A stretch of DNA of 64,000 nt from a virus: IMG/VR virus record IMGVR_UViG_3300032268_000832, positions 124,001 through 188,000 of that record; one strand, 5' to 3'. The notes under the pieces were generated by a model that worked only from the letters and a program-made list of their open reading frames with translations, made no database searches and was not told the DNA's origin. Of this stretch, positions 1-10,542 are shown one piece after another; the stretch's first letter is position 1, and every line of letters starts with the position of its first letter. Position numbers and translations under genes: made by a program.

Positions 1-12
1 TTGGTAGTTTAA

Positions 13-20
13 TATTTATA
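13..20 (+). promoter_or_regulatory. candidate late promoter core TATTTATA
   Basis: TATTTATA lies 15 nt before the start codon of the first structural gene. The same 8-mer, with A or T at its last position in most cases, precedes at least twelve other genes in this window at similar distances. It is the reverse complement of the T4 late core TATAAATA. A promoter role is inferred from recurrence and position only. Confidence 0.5.
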
Positions 21-35
21 TATAAAAGAAATATT

Positions 36-3000
36 ATGCCATTATTTTATGACACGGCTTCGCCAACACCAACTTCTAGAAATACAATCAATAGTGTTTC
101 AATTGATATTAGAGATTTTCTATTACAAAAAAATTTATTACCAACATATCCAACATTATCAACTAGTTTAAATGGTAGTCCACGTATTGGTCAACCAGTA
201 TTAGATACTGAAACTAATTTCCTTAATTTTTACCCTCAACAAAGACTTGAAGGTAATACATCAAGTTTAGACATACTAGGAAGCATTTTAAACGGTCAAG
301 GTGTTGGTTTGGGTGCTGGAGGTTCAATCGAACCTAATTTTGACGTTAGAGGGTCTCTATTAGGTCGTGTGTTAGGTTCTACAGGTATTTTAAGTGATAC
401 TAAGATAGGTACTATTGGTGCAAAGCAATTAGCGTTAGCTTTAGCTAATAATGCAGCGTTCAATGTTCAACAAGAAATATTAGGTACATTAAATGTAAGA
501 GAAAACATTTATTCACTTATCAAAGATGGAGATTTAGCTGGTTTCAGACCTAATTATAAAATCACGGTACCAAAATCTACAGGTGGTCAAATATTAAATG
601 GTATCACAAGAGTATTAGGGTTTCAAATACCAAGAAGTTATTTAGATGAAAGTGGTTCTATATTCCAAACAGAAAATGGTGATGCGGCAAATATAGTAAG
701 AGCTAATGCTATGATTGAAAACACTGGTAAGGGTCAAGTAGCTGCGTTAATTTCGTCTATGTTGAATAATTTAAGTGCTAATGAAGTTAATGGAAGTGTA
801 GAAATAAATCCTTTTAGAAGTGGTTATTCACCAGCATTCAATGATAAAAAAGGAGAACCGATGAGTGACCCTAAAATTTATGCTTATTATCTAACCAATG
901 GTCAAGGAACTGTTAATGGTGGTGTAAGTAAATTATTAGGTAATATAGGTGATTATATGCCTAGTCTTAGTTATCTTAGAGAACAAATGACTAGTGATTC
1001 TGGTTTTAAATCACCTGAAGAATTGTTTATTGGTACTGGTCAATTTTTTAATTCTGGATACGATAAAAGAACTATTAGTAGAATAGGATTTTCATGGGCT
1101 AGTGAACAACCAGATGCTGTTAACTCTTTAGCTGGTTTAGATAATACTTCAGATTTTGAATTTTTAACAGGTGTTGATACTAATAACATAAAAGGTGATA
1201 AAAAATCATTATTGGTTAAAACACAGAAATTATTCAATAGTAAAGGTATGAAAAACATTGTCACTGTTAAAGGTGATATGGAAAAAAATTCAACACAAAT
1301 ACAAACAGCTAATGGTAATGGTTTTTCTAAAGGTAGCGCTGTTTTAAAAGCAGAAATGTATGATTTAGAAAAAGGTATTTATATAGGTAAAGAAAATGCC
1401 ACAGCTGATGAAACATATTGTAGAAGTTGGACAACGTTAGACAGATATGATAGTGTAAGTAAATTGATTAGAAACAAGGCGTTATATACAGACCCAAATG
1501 TTGCGTATAGATTTCAAACACAAAACAGTGTGTTAGATGGTCCTTTTGTTAAAATAGCACCATACGCAAATGAAATTGAAGACCCTAAAAAATTCATGTT
1601 ATCAATTGAAAATCTTGCTTGGAAAGATGAAGTTCAAAATTTACCAGAATGTGAACAAGGTCCAGGTGATTTAATATCAGGTGAAAGAGGTAGAATTATG
1701 TGGTTCCCACCATATGATATCCAATTTAGTGAAAATAACACAGTCAATTGGGAAGAAACTAATTTCATTGGTAGAGGTGAACCTATATATACATATAATA
1801 ATACAAAAAGAAGTGGAAATTTATCTTTTAAAATAGTTGTTGACCACCCAAGTTATTATAATGCTTTTAATGCTAGAAAAAACCAAACAGGTTCACCTGA
1901 TGATAATTATATAGCATCATTTTTTGCTGGTTGTGTTGATGTTGATAGAAGATGGGCAGATAAATTAATGTCAACACAAACCGTTAATGAAATAATATCT
2001 AATAAAATAGAAACCCCTCAAAAAAGAGAAAGCCCTAAAAATCCAGATGCTCCTAAACCATGTAATGTTTATTTTCTTAATGACGTTAGGAAATATAATT
2101 CAGATTATGAAGATGGTTATTTATCTGGAACTACAACACCTATTAATTATGTTACAAACCCACAAGGTGAAGGACAAGGTGTAGGTTATTATAAAGCTGA
2201 TATTACACAAAAATTATATAATGGTATAACTAGGTCGTGGTTAGATAATAAAAACTTTGGGTTAAACGCTGGTAGAGACAGCGAATGTGAAACATCAGTT
2301 GTTAATGACTTTAAATACAATGGTTATAACGACCCTAATTGGCACACAGCTATGGTTGAGTTTTTAAAATCTTGTCCATGGGCTGTTGTTAATGTTACTG
2401 GATATGCTAGCCCACAAGGTTTTGAAGAATCTAATAAGAGATTAGCTGACCTTAGAGCGGATGGTATAATAGAAACGCTTAAAAGTACATGGGGTTCTCA
2501 ATTAGGTCTTAACAGTACCCAAATAGAACAGAGATTTAAAAAAATAGGTGCAAAAATACTTAAAGAAAACTCTTTTGGTGATAAAAAATGTGTTGTCCAA
2601 ACAAAATCAAACCCAAATCCACCAACAGATACTGAAGGATGTAAATTAGGTAGAAAAGTTGAAATTTCAATTGTTTTTGATGAGAATTTAAAAGCTGAAA
2701 TTGAAAAATCGTTAGCGCCTTTACCACCTAAAATAACTTATAGTAACACTAGACTAACAGGTGAGTTAAAAAATAAATTTTACACTGAGTGTGATTATTT
2801 TGAACGTTTAACTGAAAACGACCCTTTTGTTTTTGATAGTATTAGAGAAAAAATTAGATACTTTCACCCAGCGTTCCATTCAACCACACCAGAAGGTCTT
2901 AATTCTAGACTTACATTTTTATTACAATGTACTAGACAAGGACCGACATTAGAAAAACAAGGTGCAAATAATTTAGCGTTTGGTAGACCACCAGTTTGTA

Positions 3001-3941
3001 TTCTTAGAATTGGTGATTTTTATAACACAAAAATTGTTATTGATAATGTTAATATTAGTTATGAACCATTGGTATGGGACCTTAACCCAGAAGGTGTTGG
3101 TGTTCAACCTATGATTGCTAATGTTGATATAACGTTTAACTTTTTAGGAGGTTCAACTCTTATGGGTCCATTAAATAAATTACAAAATGCGTTATCGTTT
3201 AACTATTTTGCTAATACACATGTATATGACCCAAGAGCTGATTATATTTCTAGAGGTAAAGATGTATTTAAACAAGAATTTGTAGATGACGAAGAAGGTA
3301 ACCCAGTTTTAGTTGCAAAAAAAATACCTTCATATAATATAATAGATGGTGTGTCATATAAAGAATATACTGATATAACTAATAAACTAACGGAAACTGA
3401 TTTAGGAGTTACAGACCAACCATTAGACCAAATAAAAGATGAAGCTTTTGTTAATTCTGGTACAATAAATAATGAAACTGAAACACCTACAACTTCAAAT
3501 GTTGATGATAATCAAATTGTGAATAGTATAAAACTTGTAAATTATTTAAAATATACTACAACAGACGATATTTTAACGTTATTGTTAACGTATAATAAAG
3601 AATTTGATATACCTTTTAACCTTAAAGATGAAAACCCTAAAACGTATAAAGGACAAGTTTATTTAATAAATGGTATGTCTAAAATTAATATTGGTTTTGT
3701 TTCAGTTGTTTCTAATGGTTTAAATAATGGTGTTTTAGTAAGTACTAATAGTGGTGCTGAAATATCAATATCACCAAATATAAAAAATGACCAAACGTTT
3801 AACGTTATTTTAGTTTTTGATGATGAAACAATTTCAAACAACGTAAAAGATTTGTTTACTAAATCTGGAATCATGTTAAAACTTGAATGGGAAACTGGTG
3901 GGTCATCACAATGTAACTTTAATAACAACAATGGAATATAA
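36..3941 (+). CDS. large baseplate/tail structural protein with an internal OmpA-like domain
   Basis: This 1301-residue protein opens the baseplate hub block and sits directly upstream of gp53-like and gp5-like genes, so it is probably a tail or baseplate component. No signal peptide or membrane segment is visible. Residues about 745-905 resemble an OmpA C-terminal peptidoglycan-binding domain, with the core VNVTGYASPQG followed by SNKRLADLRADG; the Arg of the family motif is present, but the Asp of the usual G-H-T-D element is replaced by Ser. The C-terminal third (about 960-1070) reads as a compact tail domain (RIGDFYNTKIVIDN...). The start at 36 follows an A-rich leader and a TATTTATA motif. 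The OmpA call is moderately sure; the assignment to a specific T4 baseplate subunit is not made. Confidence 0.6.
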   Translation: MPLFYDTASPTPTSRNTINSVSIDIRDFLLQKNLLPTYPTLSTSLNGSPRIGQPVLDTETNFLNFYPQQRLEGNTSSLDILGSILNGQGVGLGAGGSIEPNFDVRGSLLGRVLGSTGILSDTKIGTIGAKQLALALANNAAFNVQQEILGTLNVRENIYSLIKDGDLAGFRPNYKITVPKSTGGQILNGITRVLGFQIPRSYLDESGSIFQTENGDAANIVRANAMIENTGKGQVAALISSMLNNLSANEVNGSVEINPFRSGYSPAFNDKKGEPMSDPKIYAYYLTNGQGTVNGGVSKLLGNIGDYMPSLSYLREQMTSDSGFKSPEELFIGTGQFFNSGYDKRTISRIGFSWASEQPDAVNSLAGLDNTSDFEFLTGVDTNNIKGDKKSLLVKTQKLFNSKGMKNIVTVKGDMEKNSTQIQTANGNGFSKGSAVLKAEMYDLEKGIYIGKENATADETYCRSWTTLDRYDSVSKLIRNKALYTDPNVAYRFQTQNSVLDGPFVKIAPYANEIEDPKKFMLSIENLAWKDEVQNLPECEQGPGDLISGERGRIMWFPPYDIQFSENNTVNWEETNFIGRGEPIYTYNNTKRSGNLSFKIVVDHPSYYNAFNARKNQTGSPDDNYIASFFAGCVDVDRRWADKLMSTQTVNEIISNKIETPQKRESPKNPDAPKPCNVYFLNDVRKYNSDYEDGYLSGTTTPINYVTNPQGEGQGVGYYKADITQKLYNGITRSWLDNKNFGLNAGRDSECETSVVNDFKYNGYNDPNWHTAMVEFLKSCPWAVVNVTGYASPQGFEESNKRLADLRADGIIETLKSTWGSQLGLNSTQIEQRFKKIGAKILKENSFGDKKCVVQTKSNPNPPTDTEGCKLGRKVEISIVFDENLKAEIEKSLAPLPPKITYSNTRLTGELKNKFYTECDYFERLTENDPFVFDSIREKIRYFHPAFHSTTPEGLNSRLTFLLQCTRQGPTLEKQGANNLAFGRPPVCILRIGDFYNTKIVIDNVNISYEPLVWDLNPEGVGVQPMIANVDITFNFLGGSTLMGPLNKLQNALSFNYFANTHVYDPRADYISRGKDVFKQEFVDDEEGNPVLVAKKIPSYNIIDGVSYKEYTDITNKLTETDLGVTDQPLDQIKDEAFVNSGTINNETETPTTSNVDDNQIVNSIKLVNYLKYTTTDDILTLLLTYNKEFDIPFNLKDENPKTYKGQVYLINGMSKINIGFVSVVSNGLNNGVLVSTNSGAEISISPNIKNDQTFNVILVFDDETISNNVKDLFTKSGIMLKLEWETGGSSQCNFNNNNGI

Positions 3942-3951
3942 AAAATAAATT

Positions 3952-4269
3952 ATGGCAGAATACTACGATAGATATAAATCATTTAGAAATAACTCTGGGG
4001 TTGAACCAATCCCAGGTATTACAATACCTTTTTCAAGTTCAGATAAATCGGTTGTTTATAAAAAAGGGGAAAGTAGACTTGACAAAATAAGTAATGTTTA
4101 TTATAATAACCCGTACAGTGGTTGGTTAATAATGCAAGCTAACCCAGAATTTGGTGGTTTAGAATTTAACATACCAGATGGTGCTGTTATTAGAGTACCA
4201 TTTCCTTTTAACGAAGCGATAAGTCGTTACTCAACCCAAGTTTTAAATTATAAACAATTATATGGATAA
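3952..4269 (+). CDS. 53: baseplate wedge protein gp53-like, LysM-like fold
   Basis: This protein of 105 residues has a LysM/tail-protein-X flavour: a basic Tyr-rich N-terminus, then a KKGESRLDKISNVYY segment and a LIMQANPEFGG segment, ending in IPDGAVIRVPFP. T4 gp53 is known to contain a LysM-like domain and joins the wedge to the hub. The next gene overlaps by 8 nt and encodes a hub protein with a muramidase, which reproduces the T4 order 53-5. Synteny plus the LysM-like pattern supports the call. A generic tail protein X is the main alternative. Confidence 0.6.
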   Translation: MAEYYDRYKSFRNNSGVEPIPGITIPFSSSDKSVVYKKGESRLDKISNVYYNNPYSGWLIMQANPEFGGLEFNIPDGAVIRVPFPFNEAISRYSTQVLNYKQLYG

Positions 4270-7200
4270 TCAACCTAAAATAGGGTGCCGTTTTGGTACT
4301 GGCACTGGAGATAGAACAAAAATTATAGACCCTAACGCGTTTTATGGTGAAACAAACTCATCTAGAAACATACCAGTTAGGACTGAAGATTTAACAATTT
4401 CAGTTAAATTAACAACAACAAAAAAATCTAGAACAACTATTGCTACTAGTGAAGATGAAAACACCGTTGTTAAAGAACAAAAAGGTGCTACTATAAATTT
4501 TATTGAAGGTTCTGATATTAATGGTAAAAAAGTGTTAACAACAAAGTACACTCAATTAACAACAGTATTTGACAAAGATGAGTTTAACCCAGAAACATTT
4601 GGTATTACTAATATTGATATAGATTATAATACTTCATACACACCAGTAATTAAAATTGATTTTGTTGATGTTAAAGGGTCTTCTATTTTTCAAAACGAAG
4701 AATCGTTAACACAAGATAATTCACAAAATAAATATACAACATTTTTTGAATTTCCTTATCCAATGTTTGAGTTGGAAGTAAAAGGTTATTATGGTCAACC
4801 AGTAACGTATTGTTTACATATGACTAAGTTTAACTCTAAATTTAATTCACAAACTGGTAATTTTGAAATTAGTTGTGAGTTTATTGGGTATACATATGCC
4901 TTATTATCAGACATGCTTGTTGGTGTTTTAAAAGTTATTCATTTAACAAATATTGGTGAGACTATATTTAATAATTACAACACAGAAAGAACAGACAAAG
5001 GTAAACAACCTATTTTAAATTTAGTTGAATTAAGAAAAAAAATAGCTGATATAAGTGAGGAAATACAAAAAGCTGCTGCAACTTCATCTGAATCAAAAGA
5101 TATAGTTTCGTTTCAAGAATCTAACAATTTATTATCTAGTTTAAATTTAAATTTAGCTAATTTAAACGACCAATTTTCTATAACAAAAAAAGATAATACA
5201 ACAGAAACGACTGAATATAGTTTTGTTGTTATGGATAATACACCTTTTTCTAATGAAAAAAATGCAAATTATAATGCGATAAATGCCGAGATAAAAGAAA
5301 CAATAAAAAAATATAACGATTTAAAAATTAATGGCTTATCAATAAATGAAAATGAATTTGCGTCACCAACAATTATAACTGAATTAACTTTAGATAAATT
5401 AGAACCAGACTATGATTTACAAATTGGTATTTATAAAGACGCCTCGGAAATAGAATCTTTTAAAAAGGATTTAAAAAATTATATAAAAAACAATTTTAAT
5501 TTAGCATCAAACGTAACATTTAGAGCGTTTGATTTAAGGTCTAGATATAAAATACTTGAAATTCAAAAATCTTTATCTGAAACTAGTTTAAAAGACGCTA
5601 ATAGAGCGTTAGCTATTCAGATAAAAGACAAGGTTGCTGTTACTTTAGGTTTTGAACCAACTGTTAGAAATATGGTTGAAATATTCACTAATTTAATTGA
5701 AGTTTTCATGGAAACTATATGGACAGTTTCAAATAAAGCTGAAAACAATGTCAAAAGAAAAGAATTATTACAAACAGCTTTTGGTCAAGATTTAAACAAA
5801 AGTGATTATACCGAAAAAATTAATTATTGGCCTTGGCCAGATTATAGAGAAAAAGATAGTAAAACAAACGCTTATGTTGATACGTATTTAGGTTCATGTC
5901 CTGAATTAAAAAATAATATATCAGACATAGACGAATTAGTTTTTATTGACGATTTATTAAAAGCGTTCCTAACAGCTAACAAACAACAAAAAGAATCAGA
6001 TTTATTAAATGCTGGTGATGAAACATTATTTATACCAACAAATCCTTTAGATACTAAGGTTTTTGGTGTTAGCGGTAATCCTTATGCTAAAAAAGATATA
6101 ATAAACACACAACAAGCTTTAAGAACTGTTTTGGTTAGAGCTATGACATTTTTAGGTTATTCCAATGACCAAGATTATTTAACTGCTGGTGAAGATGGTG
6201 AAATACAAACAATGGCTAAATTAGAAGCTAGAATGTTATATGATGCGTTATTAAATCCTACAGTAAAATCATTATTTAATAAAATAGAACAAGATAACAT
6301 AAAAAAAACAATTGGTAAGATTTCTGGTAGTGATAGATATGTGATTGGTGAGACAACGCGAGGTGATTATTATTACAACTATGTCAACAAAGAAGATGGT
6401 GGTTTATTAAATGATTTTAAATTATTACCTATTGGTTTTGATATTGAAGGTGAAGATTTAGAAACTGCTTATCAAAGTGAACCATTTGCTAGGACTTATA
6501 TTGAACAAGATAAATTAAGAGAATATGCTAGTTCTGGTAAAATATTTTTAACAAACTATGGTGGTGGTTTAAACGCTTTAGGTTCTGATTCTGTTGATAA
6601 CGCTAAATCTAATGATGGTGGTATTTATATAGAAATAAAACAACCATCAGATATAATCCCAACTACAACTGAAAGCTTATATGATACAAATTTAAAAACA
6701 GAAATGGTTTTAGATTTAAAAGCTTTAAAAGAAGATTCAATTGCTAGTGCAGGTTTTAATGTTTTTGGAGGTAATTATGGAATTTCAGATTATAGTAATA
6801 TTAATTTTGGTGAAGAGTTTAAAACGAGTCAACCAAAATCAATGTTTATTTTTTATGAACAAAATAGTATCCTAAATGGTTTAGGGTTATCTAGAAAAGC
6901 GTCTAAAAATTTAAAAAGTGATTATGATTTTAATAAAACGGGTAATATAAATTTATCTAATACATACGAAGAAAGAAATATAGATATACAAAGTATATTA
7001 GAAACAGGTAAATACAAAGGTAGCTACGCTAAACCTTTACATAAAGATTATGGTTCTAATTGGAGTTTATCTAGAAATATGGATAGTAGTGATGTAAGTT
7101 ATCCTTTTATAAGTCAATATTTAGATATTAGCGATGGTAGAAGAAAAACAATTTCTCTTTTTGGTAGTAAATTTTATTATTTTCAGAAAAATAATGTTAT

Positions 7201-10200
7201 TAATTTTTATGATAATAGACAATCATCGATTGCAGAAAAATATGTTAGAGGTTTATTGTTTTTAAACACATTACCGTTTAAAATATATGAAACTGGTAAC
7301 GTTGTCAATAACCCAAGTGGTACAGTAAAAAATAATAAAAACAATCCTTTTCAAGTACCTGAAATACGACATTTATTTGACATAAACGCTGGTTTTATAC
7401 ATACACCTAAATTATGGGTAGCCTATGTTGGTGGTTTATTGTGGTGGTTATCTGAAGAAGACCCAAAAGTTTCTGGAACTAAAATAATTGGTGGTGGTAG
7501 AGGTAAGACGGACCCTATTATTTGGAGAAAAGATTGTGGAAATGATTCAGGTAATTGGGCGTGTAAACCTACTAAAAATCAATATTTACCTAAAATGTTA
7601 ATGTTAGACCCTGAAGATATTGAAAGTGATAGTATACTACTTAATTTACCTAGACAAGTACAAGATAAATTTAAAGAAGTATTTTTTGAATTTATTAATG
7701 GTGAAGGTGAAACGTCATTTACTAACATAGCGTCTAAATTAGAAATTTACGATGGTACTGGGTTAGGATTTTGTAATTTAGTTAATAGATTTTCACAACC
7801 AGATTTACCAAATACTTTTATAAAAAAAACAAATGTTTCTAGTAATTACGTAAAAGGTAGTGACATAACAGATAATTTTAAAAATTATGATAATTATAAT
7901 GTTATTTTACCTGTTTATAGTGATATAGGTGGTGCAGAGTATTTAAGTTCAATATATTTGGAATTAAAAGATGATTCAGATATTGTAGGTAAATTAAAAG
8001 ACATTTTTAAAGAAGAATTAATAATTGTAAACACTGGTTATAAAATTTGGAATCCAAAAAAATATGCTCAATACAGACAAGGTGTTACAATAAAAAAAGA
8101 TGTTTATGGTGAATATTTTAAAACGTTTACAGAAGAAATAAAAGCTTTAACTGAAGGTACGACAATACAAGGTGAGGAAGAAAAACAACTAAATGAAGTT
8201 TTCGGTATGAGTAATAAAAACGACATTAAATTAATGTTGTATAAACACTGTAAAAACATTTATGATAAATGGGTTGGTGGTGTTCAAGATATTAACAACG
8301 TTATTTTCCAATGTGGTGATAATTCTAGAACTGATAGTAATAGAAAACAAACAGACACGGCTTTATCTGATAAATATGGTTCAGGCAAACCTAGATTAAT
8401 TGATAGTTTTAGATTTGTAACTAGGTCTTTTAGAGATATTGGTGACGAATTATTTATCGACCCTAGACCTGTTGAAGAGCAAATATCAGATTTTCCTAAC
8501 ACATCTAGTTATAGTGTAATTAGTGGTTTATTAAATGATAATAAATTTGAGTTTCACTCGTTACCAACTTTTATCAATTATAGAGATGATAAAATGTTAG
8601 AATCTGTTTTTACACCGCAAGAATATAATAATTCAATAACATCATGCGGTCCAACATTTGTTTGTGTTTATACAGGACAACATTCGAAAAGTTTAGATAT
8701 TAAATCTGGAAGATACCCAAATGATGGTTTTGATATGCGCTGTAATTCAACAACAATTCCAGACGATTTTAAAAACGCCTTACAACCATATGAGGACCCA
8801 GTTGCTGTTTTTGAGGTTAATTATTCGCAGCAAAATCAAAATATATTTAAAGACATAACTTTGGACCAAAGCGAATTTTCTGAAACTGAAGAATCTTTAA
8901 AGATTGTACAAGATATATCTATGAACGGGTTTGAAAATAAACCAACATATGCTGGTCAAAACATGTATAATATATATGGTGTTAGAAGTTATAGTGCTGA
9001 AATAGAAATGTTAGGGAATCCAATGATTCAACCTATGATGTATTTTCAATTAAATAACATACCAATGTTCCATGGTGCTTATATGATTATAAGAACTAGA
9101 CATAATATTAAACCTAATCACATGACAACATGGTTTACTGGTAGTAGGATTAGAGCTATTGAAACACCATTATTTGATGTTGCCGATGCGTATATGAGTT
9201 TAATCGAAACTTTAAACTTATCTGAAGTTAAGGGTGGTTCTACTACAGTTAGAGGAACTGGAGGTATGGTATTTGGTCAAAATTGTGGTGAGTTTAAATT
9301 AACTAAACCTATTGTAGATGGCGCTGAAGGTTTTTATAAAAGTAAACCAATTAGAGATTTAGTTGCAATTGTTGAAAGTAGAGGTGATTATAACGCTTAT
9401 AATAATGGTATTGCTGGTTCTAAAGGTACAGGAAACTATATACCATCACAAATGACCGTTTCTCAAATAAAATCAGCACAAGCAAAAACAGGTAACGATA
9501 GAATATTTGCAGTTGGTAAATATCAATTAATACCTAAAACTTTTGACACCATGGTAAAAACTTTAGGGTTTTCTGATAGTACAGTTTTCAATGCTGAAAA
9601 CCAAGAGAAAGCTGGTGAATGGTTAATATTAAAAGGAGCTGGTTATAGAAATGGTTTAATAAACTATTTCAAAACAGGTAGTTTGGGTAAAGAAAAAGAT
9701 TTACAAAACGCCATAACTGATTTAGCGTTAGAATTTGCATCTTTTCCATCTTATTATGGTGTAACTACTTCACAAGCGGCCTCTAGAGTTAACCCAATTG
9801 GTTATAATTCAAAAACAGCTTTATACGGTGGTTCAGCTGGAAATGCGGCGTCTGCTGTTTTTTGTGCATACGATGTTGCTGAAGCTTTAATTGAAACTTG
9901 GAAAAATTATAATCCTAATAAAACACCAGAATTTACTTTAGAAAAATTAAAAAATACGTCAACAATACAAACAGATAACGATAATTCTATAAAATTAACA
10001 GCGAATGATAAATCAACAGCTATTATTATGGGTGATTCAACTGTGGGTGTGATTAATTCTGTACCTAATGGTTTACAAAAAAATAAAATAGACATTTCTT
10101 TTAATAAAGTTGGTGAAACTGTTAATTGGTTAATCAGTAAATTGAAAGAATTTGGTAAAGATGGTAAAAAATATGGTAATACTAAATACGTTTTTGTGTC

Positions 10201-10513
10201 AATAGGTACAAATGATGGTTATGTTGTAAGTGATAGTAGTAAAAAGAAAATTAGTGAATTAAATGAATTGATAAAAAAAATATACCCAAATGCTAAAAGA
10301 GTTGTAATACCAGGTACTTACGGTTGGGGTAATGTAAATGATAAAACCAAACAGAATCAAGATAATTATTATAAAATATTTACTGATTTAGGGTTTACTT
10401 ATCAATATCCAAACGCTAGTGCTTTGGCGTCTACGGATGCTAAAGCTCATGATTCAAAATCTGATTGGTTTGTTAAATCAACTAAAAAAATTGTTGATAT
10501 AAAAAATGCGTAA
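4262..10513 (+). CDS. giant baseplate hub protein with muramidase and SGNH-hydrolase domains
   Basis: This 2083-residue protein is probably the central hub/spike component. Residues about 100-225 form a beta-rich domain (FFEFPYPMFELEVKGYYG) that I take to be a hub-ring-like region. Residues about 1680-1880 look like a lysozyme/muramidase, with VESRGDYNAYN supplying the likely catalytic Glu, then a MTVSQIKSAQ stretch and AVGKYQLIPKTF. Residues about 1915-2083 look like an SGNH/GDSL hydrolase: IIMGDST (nucleophile Ser), SIGTND, and an Asp/His-containing AHDS near the end. T4 gp5 is about a quarter of this length and carries only a lysozyme. The start overlaps the upstream stop by 8 nt. Muramidase is confident; SGNH is fairly confident; the hub role is inferred from synteny. 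Confidence 0.7.
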   Translation: MDNQPKIGCRFGTGTGDRTKIIDPNAFYGETNSSRNIPVRTEDLTISVKLTTTKKSRTTIATSEDENTVVKEQKGATINFIEGSDINGKKVLTTKYTQLTTVFDKDEFNPETFGITNIDIDYNTSYTPVIKIDFVDVKGSSIFQNEESLTQDNSQNKYTTFFEFPYPMFELEVKGYYGQPVTYCLHMTKFNSKFNSQTGNFEISCEFIGYTYALLSDMLVGVLKVIHLTNIGETIFNNYNTERTDKGKQPILNLVELRKKIADISEEIQKAAATSSESKDIVSFQESNNLLSSLNLNLANLNDQFSITKKDNTTETTEYSFVVMDNTPFSNEKNANYNAINAEIKETIKKYNDLKINGLSINENEFASPTIITELTLDKLEPDYDLQIGIYKDASEIESFKKDLKNYIKNNFNLASNVTFRAFDLRSRYKILEIQKSLSETSLKDANRALAIQIKDKVAVTLGFEPTVRNMVEIFTNLIEVFMETIWTVSNKAENNVKRKELLQTAFGQDLNKSDYTEKINYWPWPDYREKDSKTNAYVDTYLGSCPELKNNISDIDELVFIDDLLKAFLTANKQQKESDLLNAGDETLFIPTNPLDTKVFGVSGNPYAKKDIINTQQALRTVLVRAMTFLGYSNDQDYLTAGEDGEIQTMAKLEARMLYDALLNPTVKSLFNKIEQDNIKKTIGKISGSDRYVIGETTRGDYYYNYVNKEDGGLLNDFKLLPIGFDIEGEDLETAYQSEPFARTYIEQDKLREYASSGKIFLTNYGGGLNALGSDSVDNAKSNDGGIYIEIKQPSDIIPTTTESLYDTNLKTEMVLDLKALKEDSIASAGFNVFGGNYGISDYSNINFGEEFKTSQPKSMFIFYEQNSILNGLGLSRKASKNLKSDYDFNKTGNINLSNTYEERNIDIQSILETGKYKGSYAKPLHKDYGSNWSLSRNMDSSDVSYPFISQYLDISDGRRKTISLFGSKFYYFQKNNVINFYDNRQSSIAEKYVRGLLFLNTLPFKIYETGNVVNNPSGTVKNNKNNPFQVPEIRHLFDINAGFIHTPKLWVAYVGGLLWWLSEEDPKVSGTKIIGGGRGKTDPIIWRKDCGNDSGNWACKPTKNQYLPKMLMLDPEDIESDSILLNLPRQVQDKFKEVFFEFINGEGETSFTNIASKLEIYDGTGLGFCNLVNRFSQPDLPNTFIKKTNVSSNYVKGSDITDNFKNYDNYNVILPVYSDIGGAEYLSSIYLELKDDSDIVGKLKDIFKEELIIVNTGYKIWNPKKYAQYRQGVTIKKDVYGEYFKTFTEEIKALTEGTTIQGEEEKQLNEVFGMSNKNDIKLMLYKHCKNIYDKWVGGVQDINNVIFQCGDNSRTDSNRKQTDTALSDKYGSGKPRLIDSFRFVTRSFRDIGDELFIDPRPVEEQISDFPNTSSYSVISGLLNDNKFEFHSLPTFINYRDDKMLESVFTPQEYNNSITSCGPTFVCVYTGQHSKSLDIKSGRYPNDGFDMRCNSTTIPDDFKNALQPYEDPVAVFEVNYSQQNQNIFKDITLDQSEFSETEESLKIVQDISMNGFENKPTYAGQNMYNIYGVRSYSAEIEMLGNPMIQPMMYFQLNNIPMFHGAYMIIRTRHNIKPNHMTTWFTGSRIRAIETPLFDVADAYMSLIETLNLSEVKGGSTTVRGTGGMVFGQNCGEFKLTKPIVDGAEGFYKSKPIRDLVAIVESRGDYNAYNNGIAGSKGTGNYIPSQMTVSQIKSAQAKTGNDRIFAVGKYQLIPKTFDTMVKTLGFSDSTVFNAENQEKAGEWLILKGAGYRNGLINYFKTGSLGKEKDLQNAITDLALEFASFPSYYGVTTSQAASRVNPIGYNSKTALYGGSAGNAASAVFCAYDVAEALIETWKNYNPNKTPEFTLEKLKNTSTIQTDNDNSIKLTANDKSTAIIMGDSTVGVINSVPNGLQKNKIDISFNKVGETVNWLISKLKEFGKDGKKYGNTKYVFVSIGTNDGYVVSDSSKKKISELNELIKKIYPNAKRVVIPGTYGWGNVNDKTKQNQDNYYKIFTDLGFTYQYPNASALASTDAKAHDSKSDWFVKSTKKIVDIKNA

Positions 10514-10530
10514 ATTAAAAATATTTTTAG

Positions 10531-10538
10531 TATATTTG
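10531..10538 (+). promoter_or_regulatory. Bacteroidota-type -7 element TATATTTG, near-leaderless
   Basis: TATATTTG fits TAnnTTTG and ends only 4 nt before the ATG at 10543, so a transcript would start at or next to the start codon. No TTG is present 20 nt upstream, so the -33 box is weak or absent. Confidence 0.5.
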
Positions 10539-10542
10539 CAAT

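Noticed and set aside
1370-1390. TATTTATA inside coding sequence as promoters
   Set aside because: The 8-mer also occurs within genes by chance in such AT-rich DNA (for example here); only intergenic copies at regular distances were kept.
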